Both the position numbers and the translations under genes were made by a program. Positions 54,116 to 64,000 of a DNA stretch of 64,000 nucleotides are shown piece by piece. The notes below the pieces were generated by a model, which saw only the letters and a list, made by a program, of their open reading frames with translations, searched no databases and was not told the origin of the DNA. This stretch comes from Corythucha ciliata (Eukaryota > Arthropoda > Insecta > Hemiptera > Tingidae), in assembly GCA_038030265.1 (NCBI GenBank), contig CM075943.1:32550001-32614000 (forward strand), in the 5' to 3' direction. Position 1 is the first letter of the stretch. Each line of letters opens with the position of its first letter.

Positions 54116-54503
54116 AAATTTAGAAGACCCTCTCTCCGGACAATTATGGGATTACTCCCCTCCTCACCGCACCACCCCGTGCACTGACCCGATAGTGCAC
54201 TTTGAGTTCCAGGAGGGGATTTCTCCTGGGTGGATTCGCTCTTTGCGTGGACTCCCGGGATAGCTCACTTGGTTAGAGCACCTGGCGCGAAACTAAGAGG
54301 TCGTGGGTTCCAATCCCACCTGGGGAGCAATTTTTTCTCGGAACTCAAAACAAGTAAAGAGTAGAAAGTATTCAATTTGAAGATTTATTTCTTTATTTTC
54401 AGCCTCCCCACTCCCTCGAATTCACAGTTGTGACTAGGGTGGTGCGGTGAGGAGGGGCCTAATCCCATAATTGTCCGGAGAAAGGGTCTTCTAAATTCAA
54501 TTA
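54116..54503. mobile_element. Foldback element enclosing a tRNA-like sequence
   Basis: Terminal inverted repeats of about 60 bp match with only a few differences. They start AAATTTAGAAGACCCT, include CTCCGGACAATTATGGGATT and end near CACCGCACCACCC. A second, inner pair (TTTGAGTTCC at 54201-54210 and GGAACTCAAA at 54340-54349) surrounds the tRNA-like core. The sequence TTAATT is present at both outer flanks (54110-54115 and about 54501-54506) and may be the target duplication. It sits inside family-B repeats. Confidence 0.75.
54252..54328 (+). tRNA. tRNA-like sequence (probably a pseudo-tRNA or SINE-type promoter)
   Basis: A tRNA shape can be drawn: acceptor strands TCCCGGG and CTGGGGA (one mismatch), D stem GCTC/GAGC with loop ACTTGGTTA, anticodon stem CCTGG/CTAAG (one mismatch), a 5-base variable loop and T stem GTGGG/CCCAC with loop TTCCAAT. 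Box A (TAGCTCACTTGG) and box B (GGTTCCAATCC) are each one base from consensus. Defects are a 3-base acceptor-to-D junction and G instead of T before the anticodon. It is more likely a Pol III promoter fossil than a working tRNA gene. Confidence 0.5.
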
Positions 54504-54911
54504 ATTCACTAATTGACGGTCATATAAAGAAAAAGTGACATTTTAAAAGAGCAAATCGTCAGTCGTTCAGCCATTTTCAGGGCGCATAGAGAGGTTTTGT
54601 AATTTTTAGGGCGCGAATAATTCGTCAACCCATTTCTCGGGCGCGAATGGTCCAGCCTGCCTTTTTTCGAGCGTTAATTACAAGCTCAACTATTTTGAAG
54701 GCTTGAGTGGCCAGTTCAACCATTTTTCAGGGCACGCATCGCCTATTTAAGTATTTTTAACTCGCGAATGGTCAAATTTCAGAGAGTCATTTTTGCCAGT
54801 TTTATGACGCAACGAGAAAGAGCCTCGTTTTGAGGAGGACCTCTCGATAAGTCGGCTCTGGGGCCGAGAAAAAAATGACTGTTGAAAACAAAGAAACTAT
54901 AGGACGAATTC

Positions 54912-54917
54912 TTTATT
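54912..54917 (-). promoter_or_regulatory. Polyadenylation signal of the GMC gene
   Basis: AATAAA on the minus strand, about 25 bases after the stop codon of the GMC oxidoreductase. Confidence 0.8.
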
Positions 54918-54941
54918 TGTTTAACAAGAAATTATTCTCTC

Positions 54942-56827
54942 TCAGATATGCGTCTGTTTAATCAAATCAGCACCCTTCTCAGCGATCGCATAAGTCGGAG
55001 CGTTCGTGTTCCCACTTGTTATGTTGGGCATTATTGATGCGTCAATGACACGCAAATTAGGATACCCATAAACGCGCAAATCGCTGTCGACGACTGCCAT
55101 TTCATCTGTCGGAGGTCCCATTCGAGCAGTTCCAACGGGGTGAAGGTAAGCAGACGACTGGTTTTCAATCAAACAGTCGATGAATTTATCTTCGTCCCTG
55201 GATAAAAGACTTGAGCACAAAGCGTTCAATATTGAGTCAATTTGCACGCCTAATTTTTTTAGGACTGGAGTTTGAACGAGTCGTAATTTTTCTCTCAAGA
55301 TTTCTCGAAGAATATTTTTGTCGCGTTCCTCCGCCAAGAAATTCGGATCTATCAACGGGTCGTCGTAGGGGTTGGCCGACTTCAACTTGACAGTACCACG
55401 ACTGTAGGGTCTGACGACTGATGAAAGAAATACGAGTGCGTCCGTGTCACCAATGCTCAGTGGTACCACGATGGTCATCCATTGACCGTTGGGATGAGTC
55501 TCATTTAGATACGAATTGAAAGCTACTATCTCTGTGAATGTGGCCGCTAGTGGACCTTGTCGATTTTTTGTGTAATCCTGAAACGCGTCGGATGAGAAAA
55601 ATATTTTTGTGTTGAGTTCAGCGACACGGTTTGTTATAAAGTGCAACGCAACCAAAGGATGATCTTGTAAGTTTTTCCCGACTGGTAAATTTTTTCTTAC
55701 TGGAATGTTTAGAGAATTTAATTCATCCTCAGGGCCAATACCAGAAAGTAGGAGGATTTTCGGACTGTTTATCGCTCCTGCCGATAAAATTACTTCTTTA
55801 CTTGCACGAACTTGATGAGTAGTTCCCGCTCGAACATATTCGACGCCCGTAACCTCATCCGAATCGTCGAAAATAAGTTTTGTGACTAAAGCACTTTTAA
55901 TTATGTCAAGATTTTTTCTGTCCCCAATGGGATAAAGGTACGCCCTGGACGCGCTCTCCCTTGAACCATCGTTCACAGTGGACTGAACATAGCCGACAAT
56001 CCCATCCGTTGTGGCTCCATTGTAGTCGCCCCATTTGTAACCGAACTGATTGGCCGCTTTGATAATTGATTCGCCCATGCCTGTAATGTATTTACTGTAT
56101 TGAACAGTTACAGGTCCGTTGTATCCTCGACGTCGGCTGTCGTCTTTAGAGCCTCTGAGTAAATTTTGACGAAGGGTAACGTTTTCAAATTTAATAAAAT
56201 ACTTGAGCAGGTCGTCGTAAGACCAACCGTGATTTCCCAGCTTTGCCCATTCGTCAAAATCCTTGGGATCACCTCGAACGTACATCATGGCGTTTATAGT
56301 GCTGCTCCCGCCCATAGCTTTGCCTCGCGAGTAGATACAAGCCCCTCCAAATTCTTCAAAAATACAAATTTATACAAATAATTTTCTTCTGTTACCATAA
56401 TAAGCGTACACTTACCTCTGCATAAATTCTCTTGTTCGACAGTAAAATACTTCCAGGCGAAGCGTGATCCGTAAAGTATGAGGCTAAGAGATGGAGTATC
56501 ACTAAGAGCATTCTCGTCTTCTCCAGCTTCAATGAGAAGAACATTCCAGTTTCCTACTTCCGTTAGCCTGTTAGCCAGAGTACAGCCTGCAGAGAGGTAA
56601 CAAATATTTTCTAGGGTTTACTATTTCGAAATTAAAAAAATATTGAATGACGTCATACCTGCTGTACCAGCTCCGACAATAATAAAGTCGTACTCTCGTT
56701 GCACTTGCCGTTGTGGCGTGTTGACGGTTCTGTTCTCTGGACTAAAGTCGCTAAACATGATGGTGCGAAGAGCTACCGACAGGGAGGCCAAAAACTGGAT
56801 GATACGGCAGCCCAATTGAACGACCAT
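54942..56827 (-). CDS. GMC oxidoreductase (glucose dehydrogenase [FAD, quinone]-like), 3 exons
   Basis: Exons are 56827-56659, 56586-56416 and 56353-54942, with GT-AG introns of 72 and 62 bp; the total of 1752 nt gives 583 residues. The start MVVQLGCRIIQFLASLS looks like a signal peptide. The FAD-binding fold starts at YDFIIVGAGTAG (about 46-57). GMC signature 1 is GKAMGGSSTINAMMYVRG (about 124-141) and signature 2 is GAINSPKILLLSGIGP (about 305-320). The catalytic His is in LHPVGTARMG (about 518) and its partner in SGNTNAPTYAIAEKGADLI (about 562-564). The family oxidises sugars, alcohols or ecdysteroids with FAD; the substrate cannot be told from sequence. Length and motifs are normal, so it is probably functional and secreted or vesicular. 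Confidence 0.95.
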
Positions 56828-58152
56828 TTTGAGTGATGCGAGAAGTCTGAAAAAGTTGTGTTCGCGATAAAATAGACTAGGTATTAAATAGCTAGAGCTT
56901 ATCACCCCCCCCCCCTTTCCACTAACTTCTCATTACCTTTTTTGAAAGAAAGAGAGAGAACGAGAGAGAAAAAAACTGGATGAAATGGATAGTCTTCTAA
57001 CTGTTTTTTGAGCTTGGGTGACCCACGCGTGGGCTCAATTTGCGGCGGGCCATAATTTTGACAGATTTGATCGGCCGATCTTTTCGGCAGATATCGTTCA
57101 CGATCCAGAGCAAACAAAATCAAATTTGTTCGTTAGTGGAAGCACATCTGGCAAATTGAGATCTATCGCCGACCTAATTCGGACAGATTTCATTTATCGG
57201 TCGGGTTCGAAAGATATTTGAGATCGGTGACAGATATGAAGTTATTAGAAAACTAATAGAGGGAGCAAAAAACTTGACCCATACAATTGATAGAATACAT
57301 GTTCAGTAAAGTTTCGGTGGTTAAAATCGTTGCGTTAAGGGGCGATACTACGTTCGAAGTGGTCCGATCTATGTCTCCCAGATATCTCTCATCATATATC
57401 GGTTAGTGGGGGACCACAGACCACATTTGACGGATTTGAACTCCCACCGATATCGTTCGGCCGATCACGATTGGTCTGTCGTCGTTTTTTGCCCACTATA
57501 ACGAGCAAATCTTTCCATCCGATATCTCTGGGAAACACAAAATCTGCCTCAGATATCTGCTCGTGTATGTCCACCTATTAACAATTTAACATGCGAAATT
57601 AAGCCGATATCCGCATCTCTCTTCTTCAACCTTCTGCCACCCACGTTTTTACCATGAAACATAAATAATTATACGGTTTTCTTTTCCAACGATTTCTACG
57701 CCTAAATGCATGAAATTCAGATCCATGAACAATTTAAATAAGTTTGAAATGCAAAAGGTGAGATACTAGTTAGGTACGAAGATAAGAAAGACAACAGACA
57801 ACATAAATGAAATCGTCGAGAATTACTAGGTTTGTTACGGTGGACCACCTTTTGACACAAGCACGCGAGCCTATGTTGCAGCATTATTGCTGCCCGCAGA
57901 GGCCACACCAATTGATTAGTTGAATTGATGATATGAGTTGAATAATGTCACAGTTGAATATAATACAGTTGAATAATGTGTTGAATACTGATTGAGTTGA
58001 ATAATGAAAATCACTGGTAAAATCCACCTTTTGTTGATGTTTTGTGGATATCAGCAAACCACCCCCAACCACAACCAATCTTATTAAACTGATAAGAACG
58101 AACATGGCGCCGTATGCGTCTACTCGCCTTTAAAGGTTCCTTAAATTTGGTA
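56828..58152. other. Upstream region of the GMC gene; no gene seen
   Basis: The promoter of the GMC gene should lie here, but no TATA or initiator can be assigned. 57040-57560 repeats the words TCGGCCGAT and CCGATATC, possibly an old repeat. 57915-58010 is a degenerate tandem of AGTTGAATAATG. Confidence 0.5.
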
Positions 58153-59740
58153 GAGAACCTATAGTTATACACACAGGTACTGACATTACCCGCCATATGT
58201 GGTCCTTTAGAGAGGGAAGGGCTTGTGATTGGCTGGTGAGCGTAACCTACATGACCGGAGCAGCGTATGAGAGATATCAAATCTATTTGATCCCTATGTG
58301 TTGGGTGGGGGGACCAAACATGGCGTACTTTCAGTACTCGTAGGAACTTATAGATCCTTAATTTTGGTTATTTCTTCTCATTTGAGGGAGAATGAGCGCG
58401 GTTATTCAATAAAAAAAAAACCAAAACTAAGCCTCCAGAAAACCCTATGTTTTCTTTTAACATTTAACCCCGAATTAGCGATTTTGTTTTTCAATTCTTA
58501 ACGAAAATTAGCGCTCTTTCTCAATTTTAGCCACGCGCAGTCTCCTCCAAAAACCGCGACTTAGCCGTTTGCCAAGAATTGCTCATTAGCGTCAGGTTAC
58601 CCGTGGAAGCCTATACTTCCAGAATAGCAAATTAACGTTTTTTTTTTCCTAAATATTAGAGACAAAAGAGCGTTTTTTAGTTAATTTTGGGCACGAATCA
58701 ACGCTTTTTCTCAACTACAGCCTCGTGTCAACACTTTAGAACCTGAAAATCGGGGACCCGTGGCGGTCCGGTCTGCCACGATATGGTACTGATCACGACC
58801 ATAGCATTTCCCTAAGTTCAATGCTGCATCTTGAAAAAAAAAAAAAAAAAAAAAAAAATGGTTGACTTCCTCACAAATTTCGAGGTAATTTCCTTCGTCG
58901 TGAACTAAAAACCCCGTAGTTACTAAAAGTAAATTATAGATCCTTAATTTTGGTTATTTCTTCTCATTTGAGGGAGAATGAGCGCGGTTATTCAATAAAA
59001 AAAAAACCAAAACTAAGCCTCCAGAAAACCCTATGTTTTCTTTTAACATTTAACCCCGAATTAGCGATTTTGTTTTTCAATTCTTAACGAAAATTAGCGC
59101 TCTTTCTCAATTTTAGCCACGCGCAGTCTCCTCCAAAAACCGCGACTTAGCCGTTTGCCAAGAATTGCTCAATTTGCTGCGGGCCTAACTGCTCGTGTAT
59201 GGGCATCTAATTCCTCATTCTCTCCCACCAATTTCACCCCTATGACCATTTTTCTTGGCTTAAAAGCATTCTGAATGGTTACATTGACTCCCGCAGAACA
59301 TGTGCAGAGAGGTTGGTGAAGGAGCCTTAAACACAAATAAATTCTTAGAAAACGAACAGGATTGAGTTTAGTTGGGGCGGCCATGTCCAGCAAAACGATC
59401 CCGAGGATTGGACCGAGTGCCTTCCAGTGTGTTTCTGTTTCGAACTCTGCAGCCTTCAGCTCCTCGGCACTTGGGAGTCGACCTTGAGCTAGTGTTAAAA
59501 AGTAACGTAAGTGGTACGCTTTATCACAAACAATGTTAAGGCTCTATAAGTTCCTACGAGTACTGACAGTCCGCCGTGTTATGTCCCCCCCCCCCACGTA
59601 GGTATCAAATAGATTTGATATTTCTCATTCGCTGCTCCGGTCATGTAGGTTACGCTCACCAGCCAATCACAAGCCCTCCCCTCACTAAAGGACCACATAT
59701 AGCGGGTATTGTCAGTACCTGTGTATAACTATAGGTTCTC
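58153..59740. mobile_element. Long-TIR element (TA-flanked) with an internal direct duplication
   Basis: Inverted arms of about 205 bp (58153-58360 and 59536-59740) start GAGAACCTATAGTTATACAC and match with scattered differences. TA lies on both sides. Inside, about 235 bp starting TAGATCCTTAATTTTGG (58351) is repeated almost exactly at about 58937. The repeated block contains family-A units in reverse orientation. No transposase is present. Its TA target suggests a Tc1/mariner-type non-autonomous element. Confidence 0.8.
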
Positions 59741-61725
59741 TAATAATGTTGAATCGCGGTATCTATGGCGTTATAACATTTTTTGTGATAAAGTGTCTTC
59801 AGTTACCACTTGCGTTATTTTTAACGCTAGTTCATGGTTGAGCCGAAGACTGAGTGATGGACTGATCCGCCCAATAGCTGGATATAATGAGCAATGATTC
59901 TGCTCCTCGAGTGGTCTAAACAAGATCGTGATGGCGAAACGGGGACTGAGGTCGTTCCGGCTAGACGATCCCGAGATTTTCACCGGAGTGACGTCGTTCG
60001 CGTATCCGGCTCAATTAGCGGGCCGATAAGATCAGGATCGAGTAACTTAGGTGGCTGTTGGTCTGATGTCGAAACGGAGCCAGGACTGCACCCCGGAGCA
60101 ATCCTCGGGATCTTAAAACCAAACAATTTTGGACCTTCTATAGATTAAGTATAAACTTGTCAATTTGTTATAATGGTGAAGGTGAAAATTCTAAAACATG
60201 AACGCCCTGTTCACACTGGGCCGGTCATTCTAGCCAAAAAAGAAGTCAAACGTAGGAAAAAATCCTTGTGGAATGTTTAGTAAGTTGTTAGGGTAGGTAA
60301 AACTAGTATAAATCCAAGTTTGCAGCTTCTCCCTGTGCTAACTTCAGCGTGTACGAAAAATCTTGAAATTTTCGGAAGTCTTTCGGATTTTGGCTTATAT
60401 CTCCCTACGAAAAAAGTCACTATCATACTTATGAAAGTAGACCAAATGTGCTACAAGTATATTAGTGACCAAAATACGAAAAGAGGAATAATTTTTCCCA
60501 ATTTTAGGAGCCCTACTATTCTAGCTTGATTGAAGCTGATTAATTTACTACAACTTATACATTTAAATTTTTGCCCCCGGTGTGCACTTCACACCGATAT
60601 ACGCGGGCATCCCCACCAGTTGAAGCACATCACTTCTTTAGAGACGTCATTCGATTCACAATTAACGGGATGGGAGTGCGGAAGTGTTTTCATCGGAAAA
60701 TGCGAGAACATCTCCTGATTGCCCGGGAATCAGATGGATACTATTTCTTCGCCTTTCGAACCCGTTTTCGTTAATTGCTATCCGATGTTTTGCATGACCT
60801 TTAGGTGATTAAATAATTTATTTTAGCGATTTCCATTAAACACACTACACAAGTGTAGTGCAGCGTCCTCTCCATAAAAAAATGTTTCAATTCAGAGAGG
60901 ACAGGTGGAAAAAATCACACCGCACGAGTTTATTGCATTGAATGGAAAACGCCATTTGAAGTAGACCCATTCATTTATAATAAGTTGATTTATAATAAAT
61001 GAATATTGGTCTACTCAAAGGAATTATTTAATTACGTAAATTTACTTATAACAATCACCAAATAACACAAATTTTGCATGACCCTCTATAGAAAGGAAGC
61101 TGTACATTTATTCATTTTAATCGATTATCTTTATCGTTTGCAGATGAACAAGGTACTTGTTCCCATCCAACCATAAGTTGCATTGAAGGAAGATTTGTTA
61201 AAAATAGGAACAGTCTAAAATTGTATTGAAGTACAGGAAGAAACGTACACAACTTTTAGTCAACAAGCTCAAGAATCTTATTCACCGCAGAGAATTATAA
61301 AACGACAGTAAGTCCTTATGTTAAACCGTCAATATCGTTAAATATTCACGTAAATTTTGTATTAGGTTGGCCTTAGGAGTGCCGGAAGACCTTCGCCGAT
61401 GCGGGACTGTGGGATCTTAGAACACATCTTGGGGAGATTCCGATCTAATTATTGCACGGAAATTCTTCTTTAATTAGTCTTTCATGATGTATCGGTCACC
61501 CGTTACATTATTTGAATACGAGGGTGAAGCAATCGTTGTTTTCATCTAAATTATATTATAGATGTACTATACGTAAATTTCTTTATTGAGTTGAAAAATT
61601 ATTTTAATCATAATCTGGCCGACTAGTTTCGGGGTATGCTCTCTATTATCAAGACATCCACTAACCAGCAAACATTTTTTTGTAAGTTAGACGTCTATAT
61701 CAGACGTTACAGGAAACGTCTGGCT
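59741..61725. other. No gene seen
   Basis: AT-rich non-coding sequence. Local hairpins include CACTACAC/GTGTAGTG (60844-60861) and a GTAGACC...GGTCTAC foldback (60963-61016). The stretch CCGACTAGTTTCGG with ATTATCAAG (61619-61659) recalls Penelope-like termini, but only weakly. Confidence 0.45.
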
Positions 61726-63079
61726 CTTTCCCTGAGTGCCTGAAGATATCAGTTGTGACTCCCGTACCGAAAAAGGGCAACCAAGTTTACAGTGACTTTC
61801 GGCCAATCTCTATCATCCCAGTTTTCACACGCGTAGTCGAGCGTCTCGTCCTTAATCACTGACCTGGACTTCCTTGAACAGAATAAGATTCTCGCCGAAA
61901 ATCAGCATGGTTTTAGGAGGGGCCGTTCTACTTCCATCGCCTCTATTCGTTTATTGCAATCGGTAATGTCCGGGCTTGAGTTTGGCTCAAAGGTGGGTCT
62001 CAGACTTTTCGACCTCTCTCGGGCTTTTGACTCCATTGACGTCGGGATCCTATCTGAGAAACTTCGTTATTATACGGTTTCGATGAGCGTTCCGTCAGTT
62101 TTCTACATTCATACCTCGTCGGCTGGCTACAGTGCGTGGCGTACGAGGGAGTCAGATCGGACCCTACTCCGGCTCTTGACCTTGGAGTTAGGCAGGGCTC
62201 TATCCTCGGTCCCCTTCTATTTCTTCTTTATGTTAACGATTTATGCTTAGCGTCCTCGTCCCTTCCCTCGTCCGAGATCTTTCTCTACGCCGATGATACG
62301 ACGGTACTCTGCACGGGTGATTCTGAGGCCGAGCTTTTTAATGAGCTGGAAGCGGCAACTTCGCTAATAGAATCATGGTGTTTGGCCAATCGTCCCGTTC
62401 TTAACGACAATAAAACTCAAGACTTAGTTTATAATCTCAAAGGGCCCCATAAGTTTGTCAAGTTCCTTAGTCTCTTCATCGATTTCCGTATGTCCTGGGA
62501 CAGTCACATCGAACACCTTTCGCCCCACCTATCAATGGCCACCTTCGTGGTTCGCCGCTTGAAAAAGGTCGTGTCAGTTGAGGCGCTGCGACTGATTTTC
62601 TTCGGGCTCTTCTATTCCCGTATGACGTACGGTATTCTTGCCAGGGGGAATTCTTCAGGAGCAGTGAAAATCTTCCGCTTCCAAAAGGCCGCTATTCGTG
62701 TGCTTTGCGGACTGCATCCACGCCAGTCGTGCCGTGGGTCGTTCAGGAAGCTGAGTGTGTTGACCTTCCATGGTGCTTATACATACTCAGCATTTTGCTC
62801 TTTGTGCGGTCACACTTGACCGAGTTTCCTCTCAACTCTGCCTCTCACAATTACTCGACGCGACGTGCTGACGACCTTTCTGCACCATTTGTGCGCCTAG
62901 CTGCTTCTGCCAGGTTGAACCCGAGCTCCGTGGGCGTGAGTCTTTATAATGCTCTCCCTTCCCTCCTCAAGGACCGCAGCATCTCACTGGCTAAATTCAA
63001 GACTCAGGTTCGCCACCTTATCCTTGATCTTGAGCCTTACTCGATCGCAGAGTTTGACCTTGCTCTACGCTCCAAATGA
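61726..63079 (+). pseudogene. 5'-truncated, frameshifted CR1/Jockey-like LINE (RT part)
   Basis: RT motifs are spread over three frames: VVTPVPKKGNQ and DFRPISIIPVF (about 61750-61830), NQHGFRRGRSTS (about 61900), LFDLSRAFDSIDV, then VRQGSILGPLLFLLYVNDL and LYADDTTV (about 62185-62305), YGILARGNSS and HNYSTRR near the C-terminus, ending in a stop at 63077-63079. Endonuclease and ORF1 are absent. It is related to, but clearly different from, the LINE at 42.8-46.1 kb. Confidence 0.88.
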
Positions 63080-63137
63080 GTTGTTACTCTATTATATTTT
63101 GACAATGCCTTATAAATTCATTTATGCTGGCAATAAA

Positions 63138-63169
<32 letters not shown>
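63138..63169 (+). repeat. (ATT)n tail of the truncated LINE
   Basis: About eleven ATT units follow AATAAA and a ~55-base UTR. This is the 3' tail type also seen at 46121-46136. Confidence 0.9.
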
Positions 63170-63186
63170 GGCAGAAAAACATCAGT

Positions 63187-64000
63187 ATGGATGTGAATAA
63201 CGGATTGGCCGAGTTAGATGAAATGCTGGACGTCATAGCGTCATGCAGGAACACGTGGAAGGCGGCGGAGAGAGCCGCTGGTGGCTTGGCAGTGCGTACC
63301 GGCGGGATTTCCTTCCCACCACTAGAGGACACTCCTAGCGGCCGCAAGAGAGGCCAGGCGATAGTGAGTATGGGTGGAGGCTCTACAGAGTGCCCGGACA
63401 GTAAGAAAAGGCGGGGCGGAGAGCTAGAGGAAGACTTTGTTACGGTCATCCGTAAGAAGCGGTCCAAGGCAGTCAATAAACATAAAGAGGGGCGGCCCCC
63501 CCAAGAGGCGAGGGGGTCGAGGTGGTTTTGCGAGGTGGTTTTGGTTCGATGAACCAAAAGAAGTCGGCAAAGAAGGATAAAGCAGGCGGGAAACGAGCAG
63601 CAAACCGGCCCGATGCCGTGGTGATCAAGCCGGCAGAGGGTAAAAGCTACGCAGAAGTTCTTCACTCGCTGCGGCGCACAGTGGTAGCGGAGGGTTCGGC
63701 AGGAACGGAGATAACTGCCATTAGGCGGACGCAGGGAGGGGCTGTACTCGTTGAGGTAAAGAAAGGTGGGGGGGACAGGGATGCTCTCGCCCGCATTATC
63801 TCGGAGGCAATAGGGAACACAGGCGAGGTTAAGTCTCTGACCTCGAAAAGTAGCATAGAGATCAGGGACCTGGACAGCTTAACAACAGTGGAGGAGGTGA
63901 GACAAGCCTTGGTGGATAAGCTGGGGGAGTCTGCCAAACAGGCCAAAGTTGCTGTCACAAAGGTGAACAGCAGGGAACAGCGGTTAGGCATAATAGAGCT
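63187..64000 (+). CDS. R1-clade LINE ORF1 (gag-like), runs off the window
   Basis: The ATG at 63187 is 17 bases after the (ATT)n tail of the preceding LINE. The N-terminal part (MDVNNGLAELDEMLDVI) is acidic, then basic (KKRRGG, IRKKRSK). The first frame stops at 63552. The conserved part continues in another frame from about 63540: VVIKPAEGKSYAEVLHSLRR, AVLVEVKKG, IEIRDLDSLTTVEEVRQAL, as in ORF1 of R1/TRAS-type elements. The zinc knuckles and ORF2 lie beyond the window. The frame change is next to a C/G-rich run (63490-63520), so a small indel there is likely. Confidence 0.8.

Noticed and set aside
54942..56315. GMC gene starting at the internal methionine at 56315
   Set aside because: Two upstream exons with GT-AG introns supply the FAD-binding N-terminus and give a normal full-length protein.

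Overview
The window is eukaryotic, most likely an arthropod and probably an insect. It holds an intron-containing GMC oxidoreductase gene, an exon of an Elk-type (EAG superfamily) potassium channel, and dense transposable elements: Gypsy, Copia, R1-clade and CR1/Jockey-like LINEs, and hAT-, Tc1/mariner- and MULE-like DNA elements. A Copia element uses the insect-style half-tRNA primer site. There are two 500-N assembly gaps (3175-3674 and 42266-42765). I cannot name the species.

Layout, 1-7.7 kb: a minus-strand Gypsy (Gypsy-1) is split by an unclassified element, called element X here (copy 1). Degraded Copia and Gypsy pieces, a gap, a 13-bp minisatellite that changes orientation, and a ~31-bp degenerate repeat follow. 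A longer, plus-strand element X copy lies at about 5.43-7.48 kb. Element X carries six hairpins with a shared apical motif and a long open frame with no ATG.

7.77-42.2 kb: a direct tandem duplication. Copy A (7769-17033) and copy B (17704-42233) are nearly identical where they align. Each carries an R1-clade LINE remnant, a long-TIR MULE-like element, and one Elk exon on the minus strand with intact splice sites. Copy B alone has three further insertions, and copy A preserves each empty site: Gypsy-2 (18724-24880, itself holding a TA-flanked DNA element), a 3.1-kb hAT-like element (27978-31069) carrying a homogeneous 91-bp satellite, and a TA-flanked TIR element (35068-41084) containing a Copia, whose 3' LTR holds a 142-bp MITE. 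The pair could be a real duplication or two haplotypes placed in tandem by the assembler.

42.8-46.1 kb: a plus-strand LINE whose ORF1 and ORF2 lie in the same frame, separated by one UGA in the readthrough context UGA-CUAG. 46.9-54.8 kb: long fields of two degenerate ~30-bp repeat families, plus a 0.39-kb foldback element enclosing a tRNA-like sequence. 54.9-56.8 kb: the GMC gene, the only apparently complete host gene here. 58.2-59.7 kb: a long-TIR element. 61.7-63.2 kb: a broken LINE ending in (ATT)n. An R1-clade LINE starts right at that tail and runs off the window.

Bacterial-type operons, rRNA genes and CRISPR arrays are absent. Most open frames here are transposon-derived or chance.
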